DNA of 64,000 bases from NCBI GenBank assembly GCA_012932865.1, contig SAXG01000028.1, positions 310,001-374,000 on the forward strand, read 5' to 3'. This DNA is from Amylostereum areolatum. Taxonomy: Eukaryota; Basidiomycota; Agaricomycetes; Russulales; Stereaceae. The notes beneath the pieces were generated by a model, which saw nothing but the letters and a program-made list of their open reading frames with translations, was not told where the DNA came from and ran no database searches. Shown here piece after piece: positions 18,287-29,200 of the stretch. Within the stretch, counting starts at the first letter, position 1. Each line of letters starts with the position of its first letter. The position numbers were made by a program, and so were the translations under genes.

Positions 18287-19774
18287 TCATTCTATACTAC
18301 TATACATAGGGCTTATAACGTATGGGCCAAGGCTGAGGGGAAGCCGACGCGTGCGCACACCGAGACGATGGGGCAGCAAACATGGCGGTGCATGCGCACA
18401 TTTGGTGGGAAGCGAGTGGAGATGCACGAGAGCGTAGACATCACCGTCGCCGTCAACATTGCGTGTGCGCGAGAATGGGCGTGCCGGTGTGCATGTGGAG
18501 CGTGAGGAGGGCGCAGAGATGAGGACAGGGGCATGTTTGCGTGTGGGGAGGGAGGGCGGACATATTGGGAGATCGGGTGCAAGAACGAGCACATTGGCGA
18601 GGTGTGGATGCATTGGTAATGGGACGGGGACAGCGCATTGGCGCGAGGGGGCGGGGAATGCCCGTGCTTGGTTGATAGGTTGGGTGACGGAGGGGAGAGA
18701 GGAGTCGAGGGAGAGGCTGCGGGGGTGAGCTCGTGTTGAGGAGGCTGAGTACAGGGAGGGGGACGTACTGGCATGCTCATCCGAGCGAGTAGGGTAAGTG
18801 AAAGCCATCGTCGGGCGATACGCGTCCGCATTTGCATGTGACAAGCAGGGGGCGTGCACGCGGGTGCGTCTTGATAGGGCGGAGCAGGGGCGAAGGATGT
18901 CGAGGCGGAAGGCGGGGATACGCCTGGATGAAAGGAAGGGAGCGGCGAGATTCGCGGAGGAGGTAGTGGTCGTGGTCATGGTCGTGACGGGTCTCAGGCT
19001 GACGACGAAGTTTGACTCGCGGTGTTTTCCAGCGGAGTTTCAAAAACATGCTGTGCAAACTGCCAGCGCATCGTGAAGACTTGTCACCTTTCCATCTTGC
19101 CTCTTCCCACTTCCCTCGTCGCTCACTCTCGACGCCCTTTCATCACCCCTCCGTCTCTCGCCGCCGCTTGCCTCTCGTCGCCGTTTGCCTCTCATTGCCC
19201 TCGCCCTCTCGTTGCCCCCCCTGGTTGTCTCCACCCCCTCGTTGCCTCGTCACCCTCAACTTTCGCATCACCCCCAACTTTCTTGTCACCCCCCATCTCG
19301 TCGACCCGCTGTCGTCTCGACGCCTCCCCCTATCTCGTTGCTGCCGCCACTTCGTCTCCGCCATGCTCTTGCCCTCGTCGCCTTGGCTGTCTCACCTACC
19401 CACCGTCTCATCTTGTCGCGCCCGTCTCATCTCGTTGTCGCTGCCACCGTCTTGTCTCGCTGTCGCCGCCACTGTCTTGTCTCCTCGCCGCCGCCACCTG
19501 GTCACCACCGCTTCCTTGTTGCCCTCGCTTCCTTGTCTCCCTCGCCATCTTGCGCCCCCACCATCTCGTTGCTCCTTCATCATATCCCCCCACTGTCTTG
19601 CCTCCCACCCCCTGTCCCTTTGCCCCTGCTGCTTTACCCCCACCATCTCACTGTCTCATTCCCCCCCCCCCCCTCACTGCTGTCTCTTTGCCCTGCCCAG
19701 GCCAGGATGCTTATAATTATCATGTACCCATGTATTCTGTACTTTATGTAGCATTGCTATAACCATCTCCTTTG
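18287..19774. repeat. Low-complexity, pyrimidine-rich DNA
   Basis: From about 19070 to 19690 the plus strand is dominated by CTCGTCGCC/CTCATCTC-like repeats. Several frames stay open for 180-250 codons, but all have low-complexity Ser/Pro/Leu/Arg composition, as expected of a simple repeat. A 230-codon minus-strand frame (18979-18287) in the left part has no recognised domain and biased composition. No gene is called. Confidence 0.5.
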
Positions 19775-20146
19775 TGTTAGGGATCGGTCCAGCAACTGGC
19801 AGATCACCCAAGTCACCCAAAGAGAGAGAGAAAGGAGGATGGATTGGCAGGAGGGGGTCCAAGTCCAGGCGTAGGGCCGAAGCAGTACGTGGGGAACGAA
19901 GAGGATGATCTAAGGAAAAGGGGCGCAGAGGAGAGCCTTATATATGTACAGTATCAATGATGTGAGAATGGTGCGAGCGGGAGAGAACAATAAGGAAAAG
20001 GAAGGGGAAGGACATGGTCTGGAGCGATAATGTCATAGATGGAAAGATAAGAGGAGTCAGGCCGACGCCATCATGTGATGGGAAATTTAATCATGTGACT
20101 GAACGCGATGCAACGAAAAGGGAAAGGATTGAGGCGATCCGTGACA
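19775..20146 (-). repeat. Element D 3' LTR
   Basis: The right end GATCCGTGACA is shared with the B LTR ends. The left end is placed at TGTTAGGG, with low certainty to a few bases. A TATATAAGG promoter is present on the minus strand. Body sequence differs from the B LTR. Confidence 0.6.
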
Positions 20147-23100
20147 TTACCCCCTCTTTAAGGCGCGCTTTCGCCGGGAGCGCAAGTTCATCGTCCATCG
20201 TGGATGCAAGAAATTCGGCCTGGGTCAGACCCAATGATTTTAGTGATCGCGGGGCATTGGGACGAAGGCGGTGGAACTCAGCGATAGCATCCTTGGCATG
20301 CGTTAATGCAGAGGCCGGTCTCCATTCGTTCTCAGAGTCGGGATATCCAAGCCATTTGACGAGGTATTCAATGCCGCGTTTGTTGCGTGTGGGTCGTGAG
20401 TCGAGGATGGCTTCAATCTTGTACTCCTCGTCTTCATCAATCAGTTCTGGAGGCAGTTGAGTGAAGTTGGGGCCATGGGCATCCGTCTCTTTGTACGCTG
20501 AGAGAAGCGAGGCATGGAAGACAGGGTGGATACGCCATTTAGGGGGAAGTTGAAGGCAGTAAGTCACTGGTCCGAGGACATCAGTGATGGTGAATGGGCC
20601 GTGTCGTTTTGCTGCGAGCTTAGCTTTTGGACGTGTGGTCTTCAGGTTCTTACCATCCAGCCAGACTTTGTCACCAACTTCAAAATGCACTCCTTCCTGT
20701 GTCGAGTCGCCATTGTAGCGCTTCATCAGGTTGCGTGCCGTTTCAAGACTGGCCTGCGATTCCTTGCGTATTTCTTCAAGGTGCTGGAAGCGTTCTTCGA
20801 CGGCAAGGTTCTTGGAGATGGGGTTGACAGAGGGGATCATTGTCGGTAAGAAACCGTAGAGCAGCTCGAATAGGGCGCGACCTGTAGCTGAATGGACACG
20901 AATGTTGTGTGAAAATTCGATGAAGGGGAGGTACTTCACCCAGTCGTCCTGCTGATAGTTGCAGAATGCCCGAAGGTACTGCTTGAACTCTTGGTTCGCC
21001 CGTTCGCTTTCACCATCCGTTTGAGGGTGGTACGCTGTGCTCATCGAAGCCTTGATTCCGAGTTTGGTGCAAGTCTCCTGCATAACCTTGCTTGCATACT
21101 GTGGGCCGGGGTCGGAGATCATCTGTTTCCACAGTCCGTAGTGTCGCCACACGTGGTCCAGCAAGATGTCGATGGTGCCATTGCTGTCGATTTTTTTGGT
21201 GCACGGTGCAATGCAGATGGCCTTAGAGAGGCGGTCTACAATCATGCAGATAGCATTGTATCCATCCGAGGGAGGTAGATCAGTGACAAAGTCGGTTGTG
21301 ATCACCTCGAATGGGCGTTCTGGGACAGCGTTAGGGATCATGTCAACATGGGGGTGCTGGGGACGGTTCTTGGTCGCTTAGCAAACAGCGCATCCTTCAA
21401 CATAGTTGCGTACAAAGACCGACATCCCTGGCCACCAGTATTTTCGGCTGAGGAGTTCATACATCTTGTGGCGACCTGGATGTCCTGCCATTGGTGAGTC
21501 GTGGAATGACTTGACAATGTCACGACGTAGCTCGATGTCTGCAGGTACATAGACCTTCCCTCTGAACAGAATCATCCCGTCTTCCAGGTTCCATTCTTGA
21601 AGGTCCTTAACAAGTAATCGTGGCCCGTTGCGAAGGATAGCGTCCATGGCTTGTACAACTTCAGTGTCTTTGGTACGCGCATCTCGGATGCGTCGGCGTA
21701 GGTCAGCATCACCTATGGTGGTTACAGTGCGCGACCGAGTAGCGCGGATACGGAAGTACTTGGGATCTAGGAGGACACGTTCCTTGTTGTCGTTCTCGAC
21801 CCCCTCTTTAAGGTCAGGGCGTCTGGACAATGGATCTGGTCGATGGTGAAGGCCCGGTTTGTGCGTTAGTGTGAAATCGAAGCGCGTGAGGAATAACGCC
21901 CAGCGGGCCTGCCGACGACTCAGCTTTTGTGCTTCCTTGAAGTACTCCAGGTTCTTGTGGTCTGTCCAAATCTCGACTGGATGAGTTGCGCCTTCCAGAT
22001 AGTGCCGCCAAGCTTCAAGTGCCCGAATAATTGCCAGAAGTTCCTTGTCGTAGATGTCGTAGTTGCGTTCCGGCTCAGTAAGCGACAGGTAGGCAACAGG
22101 ATGGAGGTGACCATCTTGGCCGCGTTGCGAGAGGATGCCTCCGGTTGCGAAGTCTGAGGCATCAACTTCTACCAAGTATGGTTTCGACAGGTCAGGAAGA
22201 ATCAGGACAGGGGATGAGGTAAACGCAGCTTTGAGGGCAGCAAAGGCGCCTTGAAACTCTGCAGTCCAGTTCCATGGATGGTCCTTTTTGGTCAGTTCAA
22301 ACAGAGGGCGTGCAACCTTGGAGAAGTCCTTGATGAAGCGACGGTAGAAGTTTCCAAACCCAAGGAATGACTGGACATCCTTGACGTTACGAGGGGTGGG
22401 CCACTCTGTAATGCCTGCTACCTTGACAGGGTCCATAGCAATCTGGTCGTGCGAGATAATCAAGCCGAGGTACTCGACAGAATCCTGTTTGAAGACACAT
22501 TTCTCTGGCTTGAGGAAGAGGTCATTGTCCTTCAGGCGTTGCAGCACCTGCATCATCAGTTCACAGTGTTCTTTGAGTGTCTCTGTGAAGACAAGAATGT
22601 CGTCCATGTAAATGACGACCTTGCTACCATCGATGAGATCCTTGAAAAGTTCATTCATCATTGCCTGGAACGTTGCAGGAGAATTCATAAGGCCAAAGAA
22701 CATCACCAGAGGTTTTTACAGCCTGCGGTTCATTTTGAAAGCGGCCTTCCACTCGTCTCCTTCCTTGATACGGACATTGTTGTATCCCCAGCGGACGTCC
22801 ATCTTGGAGAAGACCTTGGCACCCTTGAGTTTGTCGACAAGCTCGGAGATGAGTGGGAGCGGGTATTTGTTCTTGACAGTGCCTTTATTCAATGCTCGAT
22901 AGTCCTGTACAGGACGAAGCTTCCCATCCTTTTTCTTGACAAAGAAGAAGGGACTCGCCATGGATGATTTCGACAGGCGAATGTACCCCTTCTTGACGTG
23001 TTCATCGAGGAAGCTGTCCAGCTCTTGCTGCTTGGATGGGGTCAAAGGATACACCTTGCAAGCCTTTGGTTGGAAGTCTGGTTTCAGGTCAATAGCATGG

Positions 23101-23635
23101 TCCCAGGGACGTCGCTCAGGGAGACGTTCAGACGTAGCTTTGTTGAACACCAACTTGAACGAGCGATATTGCTCAGGGACCATATCTTCAAATGTTTTTG
23201 TCTTGACATCAGCTGCCTGTTCCGCAAGTTGTTGCGCCTTGGTGAAGGTGGCACGTATGGTGAGGTCGTTGGACTGTTCTTCTCGTGCTAGTTGTTCAAG
23301 GGTGACTTCCTTTACGACTCCCGCAGCACGTAGGCCATCTTGGGTCCATGAAGCCAGGACAATGTCCGACTGCTCGTCGTCATCTTCTGTGAACCACTTT
23401 GCACCTGAAGGTGTATGGCGGGGAGAACGAACACGAGCATGCTGTACACAGTGGGCAGGGATCACGTACTTCATGTTGCTTGGGTGGTTGGTCACCGTGT
23501 GGACACGAGGTTCTTCGACTTCAACCTCGTCAGGTTCAACAACGTTGATGGGTGTTTGTGGCCCAGACCAATGTTCAGGTTTGATGCGAAGCTTCTTGAC
23601 TGGAGGTTTGTGTAGGACGCAAGTGGGTGGGCAGC
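20091..23635 (-). pseudogene. pol: Element D pol: chromovirus related to B, 5' truncated
   Basis: Reading on the minus strand from 23635: the end of the protease region ([11 protein letters not shown]), reverse transcriptase with YMDD, RNase H, integrase (GHPGR...GCAVC finger; DF, SDPG and SERA around the DDE positions) and a chromodomain (YLVKWLGYPDSENEW). Two in-frame stops: TAA at about 22713-22715 in reverse transcriptase, and TAA at about 21377-21379 just after the integrase finger, where B has CAG. The usual SDRG reads SDPG here. The gag and protease half is missing where B2 abuts. Confidence 0.85.
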
Positions 23636-24055
23636 TGTCACAGATCGCTCCATTTCTTTCTTCGTTTGCAGACCTTGTACACGCGACGCGTCACGGCACA
23701 TGACTTTCCTTCGCATCACATGCTCCAACAACGTCACTGCCCGGACTTCTGAACGGGGTTCCGCATCCTTATCTATGACATCATTGCTCCGGACTCCCGC
23801 CCTCCTCCCCATGACTCCTTTCTTATTGTTCCCCCTGCTCGCACCACTATCGCATCGCATCGCACCATCGTTCCCACTTGTATATAAGGACAGTATCCCT
23901 TTTCCCTTTTCCTCAGACTGTCCATCTCGTCATACGGTACTGTAGCGCACGTTGCGCTACCCTAGACCCCGGCACTCTCGAATCTATTTTCTTCTCGCTC
24001 CTCCCATCGTCGCGACTTAGGCGGTTCATCGGTCTCATAAACTGCGTTTCTGACA
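23636..24055 (+). repeat. B2 5' LTR (420 bp)
   Basis: TGTCACAG...TTCTGACA. TATATAA is at 23881-23887 and the predicted RNA 5' segment AGACTGTCCA is at 23915-23924. Confidence 0.9.
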
Positions 24056-24672
24056 CCTGGACAGTCTACCCCTACGCCTACCTCGCACCCCTCTCTCCAT
24101 CTACCTCTGCCGTCTCTACGACATTAAAAACTCCCACCACGGACCTCCCGAACGCACCGGTCTTCCTCCCGTTCAACGGAAAGCCGATCACCCCCCGCGA
24201 CGACGCACCACTCCCCTACCCTTGGTCCGACGCCGTCACCGTCAACTGCCTCGTCCCCGTACAGAACCTCTGCAAGAAAGATCCCTGGACCGCGCACGGC
24301 CTCAACTTCCGCATCTTCGAGTGGAGGTGGCACAAGGATCACGGTACTGTCGTCCTCGCCCTATACGTCCGGATCACTACGTGCATCAACGTAGATCTCG
24401 AACGCCTTGAATTCACCCTCCACGCCCCCACCTACCACACATACCTCATCCAAGACGCCCCCAACCCGATCCTCCAAACCAGTTTCACCTCCGTCTCCCA
24501 GTTTAACCGTCGGACCCCCGAATCCACCCCGCCACCAGTCCTCCGTCCCACCATCAAGGGTAAAACCCTTCGTCGCCGCCACCACGAACATAAGATCCGC
24601 CAGGCAGTAAAAGCCGGCTACCTCACCAAGAAACTCCTCGGCCGTCGCCCCATCGCGGCGGACTTCTTCTAG
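24056..24672 (+). CDS. B2 leader ORF0, about 205 codons, no AUG in frame
   Basis: The frame is open from inside the LTR to TAG (24670-24672) and contains no ATG. No ATG occurs in any frame from the predicted RNA start (23915) to 24953. The product is protein-like: proline-rich N-terminal third, a Trp/aromatic centre (RIFEWRWHKDHG), then a basic C-terminal block (KTLRRRHHEHKIRQ). No known domain. If translated it needs a non-AUG start. Its position equals that of ORF0 in A and C. Confidence 0.5.
24058..24067 (+). other. Self-priming PBS of element B2
   Basis: TGGACAGTCT, 2 nt after the LTR end, is the exact reverse complement of AGACTGTCCA (23915-23924), which lies 34 nt downstream of the TATA start. 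The geometry is identical to that of A and C although the sequence is unrelated. Confidence 0.65.
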
Positions 24673-25263
24673 ACCATCATCACGTCCTCCACAGCCCCTC
24701 GTCCCCCCACCCCGAACCTTCCCCCAGGCGTCTTTCGAGACTACTGTCCCGAAGAATACTATATCCTCACCTCGCAGCAGACTAAGGAATCCGTACGTTG
24801 GCTGCACGACGAACCAAACCGGCAACGTCGAGACTGGTACTTCGACGACCACGACGAACAACCCTACGTCGAAGAATCGGATTTTGCCACCGCTGCGGAC
24901 GTTCTACAGCGCTTCCTGAACCCCCCTCCGACCAACTCGCCCCCACCCCGTCGATGTACTGTAATCGAAGTCCCAGAAGGGATCAACCACAACGACACAA
25001 CTGGGAAGTGGTACGCCTATAGACGGAACAAGAACGGAACCCCAGGACGATCAGTAGTTGAGTGGCAGCCCACTTCGTTCAGTCCCGTCCAAGATCACTG
25101 GTCGTGGCATCATAACCAGCAATTCCTCACCCCCGCCGACTTCCTTGTCGCAAAACAAGTTGAGGACGAAGTTGAAGAAGCAGAAGAACGCCGACGAGAA
25201 ACCCTACGCCGCCTTGATCAAGAACTCGCCCAATCCCTCACCGTCCCCCTCCCCTTCGACAAG
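24673..25263 (+). other. B2 pre-gag open segment, in frame with ORF0 and gag
   Basis: 197 codons with no stop and no ATG in the frame lie between the ORF0 TAG and the gag ATG. They encode a Trp- and Asp-rich stretch (RRDWYFDDHDEQPYVEE) and a coiled-coil-like acidic segment (VEDEVEEAEERRRETLRR) directly before gag. The only other ATG (24954, other frame) opens a frame of about 22 codons. A readthrough product would extend Gag by ~200 residues. Confidence 0.5.
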
Positions 25264-26289
25264 ATGTCCGATGCCGAATCCAAACCTGCCGTCTCCAAGC
25301 GGGAGATCGGCCCCAAGCCAAAGCCATTCAAAGGCGATAGACGCGACACCCTCCGGTTCTCCCTCGAGCTCCGCATGTTCCTGCGCGTTAACAAAGATGT
25401 TTATGCCACAGATGATGCCAAGATGATGCTCCTCCTCAGCCTGATGGAGGACGACACGGCGAAAGCCTGGGCCACGCATCGCCGCATGGAACTCTTCGCC
25501 GACGAAGACGAGAAGGAAGACGCCGACACCCTCGACCCCACGCCCCCAACACTCCACTATAGCTCCTACAAAGAGCTCTTTGAGAGGTTTGGCAAAGACT
25601 TCGTGCCCGTCGATCCGAAGATAGAGGCTCAGCGTAAGATCAACGAGCTCGCAATGACCACCCGGGACGTCACTGACTTTATCACCGAGTTTGAGATGCT
25701 GGCAACCATGTCAGCGTACGACGACGAGGCGCTAATCCACTTTTTCAAGAAGGGACTTCAGCGTGACCTCGGCAAGCAGGTGGCCCGGTCGTACCCGTTC
25801 CCCACCAAGCTCGCGGAGTGGAAGGAGCGCGCCCGCCGCATCAACCACCAGTGGCTCGAAGAGAACCCGGAGAGGAAGAGCAGTCAGTCCAAGGGGGCTG
25901 TCGCGCTCACCTCGAACGGTTCGACCAACGACTCCTCGTCGCGCCGAGTCGGCGCCTTCACCAACACCTCGACCCGCCCTGCAAAGCTGACGGACGACGA
26001 GCGCGCAAAGATGATGCGCGAAGGCAAGTGCTTCATGTGTCGACAAGCCGGTCACGTCTCTCGCGACTGCCCCAACCGCGACTCGAGCGCGCGACGGATG
26101 GGCGCAGTCGAGACTGGGTCCAAGGCCCCTCCCCTGCCGACGAACACGGCTCCGTCCACTGCGAAAGCAGCTCCCGACCCATCCAAAACCATTGCGGCGA
26201 TCACTCGCCAGCTGAAGGATCTGGACGCGGAAGGCAAGGAGCAGGCAGTAGCGCTGTTGAAGGACATCCTGGAATCGCAGGATTTTTGA
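25264..26289 (+). CDS. gag: B2 Gag
   Basis: 341 residues: a basic N terminus, a capsid-like helical domain (about 30-200, Retrotrans_gag-like), a Ser/Thr linker, a CCHC zinc knuckle (CFMCRQAGHVSRDC, about 257-270), and a C-terminal helix ending SQDF before TGA (26287-26289). The stop overlaps GGATTTT (26280-26286), the likely -1 shift site into pol. Confidence 0.9.
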   Translation: MSDAESKPAVSKREIGPKPKPFKGDRRDTLRFSLELRMFLRVNKDVYATDDAKMMLLLSLMEDDTAKAWATHRRMELFADEDEKEDADTLDPTPPTLHYSSYKELFERFGKDFVPVDPKIEAQRKINELAMTTRDVTDFITEFEMLATMSAYDDEALIHFFKKGLQRDLGKQVARSYPFPTKLAEWKERARRINHQWLEENPERKSSQSKGAVALTSNGSTNDSSSRRVGAFTNTSTRPAKLTDDERAKMMREGKCFMCRQAGHVSRDCPNRDSSARRMGAVETGSKAPPLPTNTAPSTAKAAPDPSKTIAAITRQLKDLDAEGKEQAVALLKDILESQDF

Positions 26290-29200
26290 AACGCCCCCCA
26301 GTCGCGTCGTCTGGTGGAGGCAAAGGACTTTTGGTATCATTGTCGAATCGTTTCGCTGTATTATCATCCATGCATACCTGTGAGCAATCGTATCCCCCGT
26401 GTTTGTATCTGTCTACTGTCACCAAGAACAGGCAAACACCATCGATCACGCTCAAAGTCAAGCTGATCGGACGAGTTACCAAAAGAGAAATCGACGCAGA
26501 CGCGCTGCTTGATAGCGGTGCAGAAGGAATTATCCTGAACCGAAGCTTCGTTGAACGCAAGAAGCTCACCACAAGAAAACTAGAAAACCCGTTCCCCGTG
26601 CGTAATGTGGATGGCACCGAGAACGTCATGGGCTGGGTACGCGACACAACGACCCAGCGGATCCGGATATACTCGCAAGATTCAAGGGCGTACCATGAGG
26701 AAGAAGCTGAGTTCTTCATCACCGACATCGGCGATCATGACATGATCCTTGGAACAGACTGGCTCGACGAGCACAATCCCACCATAAACTGGCAACGAGA
26801 CCGTGTTGACATGCTCCGCTGCCCTCCCTCGTGTACTCTGTCCAAACCTCCTGTGACGAACCTCGCAACCAAGCCACGGAAACCATCATCGGTCCAATCA
26901 CAGCGTAAGGTTGAAGCAGGTAAAACCCCGAGGACACCTCTCGTCGTGGACGATCCCTTCCCAGAGCCGACATATGTGTCCTGGACCCCAGTCCCCACTT
27001 ATGTTATTCCTGCACGCAGAGTCAAAGGTGTTCGCGTCCGCACGATCCATCGCTCCCCTCTACCCGCACGACTCTTCACTGAAGACGACGACGAGCGGCC
27101 CATGGTATTCCGAGACTGGGAGATCAATGGACTACGCCGCGCCGGAATCCTCCCTGAAACCGATGGTCCGAATCCAGATGCAATACCCATCCGCGCGGGC
27201 TTTACAAAAGCGCAGGAGCTTGCAGAGCATTCAAAAGAGAACGCACGCCCGCAAACCTTTGAAGACTTAGTCCCCCCGCCATACCGCGACTTTGCGCCTG
27301 TATTCGACAAGAAAACCTCCGAGCAACTTCCTGACCGACGGCCATGGGACCATGCTATCGACATGAAAGACGGCTTTGAACCCAAACCGTGCAAGATCTA
27401 CCCCCTCTCACCTTCCGAGCAGATCAAACTCGACACCTTCCTCGACGACCACCTGAAGAAGGGCTATATCCGCCCTTCGAAGTCACCTCAGGCGAGTCCG
27501 TTCTTCTTTGTGAAGAAAAAGGATGGAAAGCTGCGTCCCGTACAGGACTATCGAGAATTAAACAAGGGCACTGTCAAGAATGAATACCCCTTGCCACTGA
27601 TCTCTGAAATTGTCGACCGCCTCAAAGGTGCAAAGATCTTCTCCAAGATGGATGTTCGCTGGGGCTACAACAATGTCCGCATCAAGGAAGGCGACGAGTG
27701 GAAGGCTGCGTTCAAGACGAATCGCGGTCTCTTCGAACCTACGGTGATGTTTTTTGGGCTTATGAACTCCCCTGCGACGTTTCAGGCAATGATGAATGAA
27801 CTGTTCAAGGATCTCATCGACTCGGGCAAGGTCATCATCTACATGGACGACATCTTGGTGTTCACTCGCACCATGGACGAACACCGTGCCATAGTGCGGC
27901 AGGTTCTGCAGTGTTTGCAAGACAACGACCTCTTCCTCAAACCGGAGAAATGCGGCTTTGAACAAGACTCTGTCGAATACCTCGGACTCATCATCTCGCA
28001 CGACAAGATCGCTATGGACCCCGTCAAGGTAGCAGGTATTCAGGACTGGCCGACACCACGAACGGTCAAAGATGTGCAATCCTTCCTCGGCTTCGGCAAC
28101 TTCTACCGACGTTTCATCAAAGACTTCTCCAAGGTTGCACGACCCCTATTTGACCTGACAAAGAAGGACTGCACATGGGACTGGTCGACGGACTGCCAAA
28201 CTGCGTTTGACGCACTGAAAGCTGCGTTTACTTCCTCCCCCGTCTTGGTCATGCCTGACCCAAAGAAGCCTTACCTCGTTGAAGTCGATGCCTCGGGCTT
28301 TGCTACTGGAGGTATACTCTCGCAGAAAGGCGATGACGGTCACTGGCATCCAGTGGCGTATCTGTCCAAGGCCCTATCAGAACCGGAACGGAACTACGAT
28401 ATCTACGACAAGGAGCTGCTTGCGATCATCCGTGCGCTTGAAGCCTGGCGCCACTACCTCGAAGGCGCCCCCGACACCGTCGAAATCTGGACAGATCACA
28501 AGAACCTGGAGCACTTCAAGACGGCACAGAAGCTGAGCCGCCGACAGGCACGTTGGGCTCTATTCCTCACTCGATTTGACTTCTCGCTCGTCCATAAACC
28601 AGGAATTTCCCACCGCCCGGATCCAATGTCTCGACGACCCGATCACAAGGATGGTGTTGAAAACGACAACAAGGAGCGCGTCTTGCTTGACCCCAAGTAC
28701 TTCCAAGTACGCGCAACAAGGCCAGGAGCAGTAACCTCCCTCGGTGATGTCGAACTCCGACGACGTATCCGCGACTGCAAAACCAAGGACATCGAGGTCG
28801 TTCAAGCCCTGGACGCCATCTTACGAAACGGACCACGTACACTCGTCAAGAACCTTCAAGAGTGGAACTACGAAGAAGGCCTGGTCCTGTTTAGAGGAAA
28901 GGTATATGTCCCTGCAGACGACGAGTTGCGACGCGACATTGTCAAAATGTACCATGAATCACCCCTGGCTGGACACCCCGGTCGCTTCAAGACTTACGAG
29001 CTTGTGAGTCGTGAATATTGGTGGCCTGGCATGTCTGTCTTTGTCCGCGACTTCGTAGCAGGATGCGCAACCTGCCAGTCGACGAAGACACAGAGCAGCC
29101 GACCCCACGTCGACATGATCCCAAACGAAGTACCCGATCGACCATTTGGCGTCATCTCCACCGACTTCATCGTCGAACTCCCTGACTGCGAAGGCTATAA

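Noticed and set aside
18287..18979. 230-codon minus-strand ORF
   Set aside because: Biased Pro/Ser/His/Thr composition, overlapping frames also open, no domain or splice context.
19012..19762. Three overlapping plus-strand frames of 190-250 codons
   Set aside because: Pyrimidine-rich low-complexity DNA keeps every frame open; composition is biased Ser/Pro/Leu/Cys without domain signal.
24056..24080. Conventional tRNA primer-binding site after the LTR
   Set aside because: No tRNA 3'-end match (such as a TGG followed by an initiator-Met pattern) was seen, whereas an exact 10-nt complement to the LTR R region is present at the same relative place in both families.
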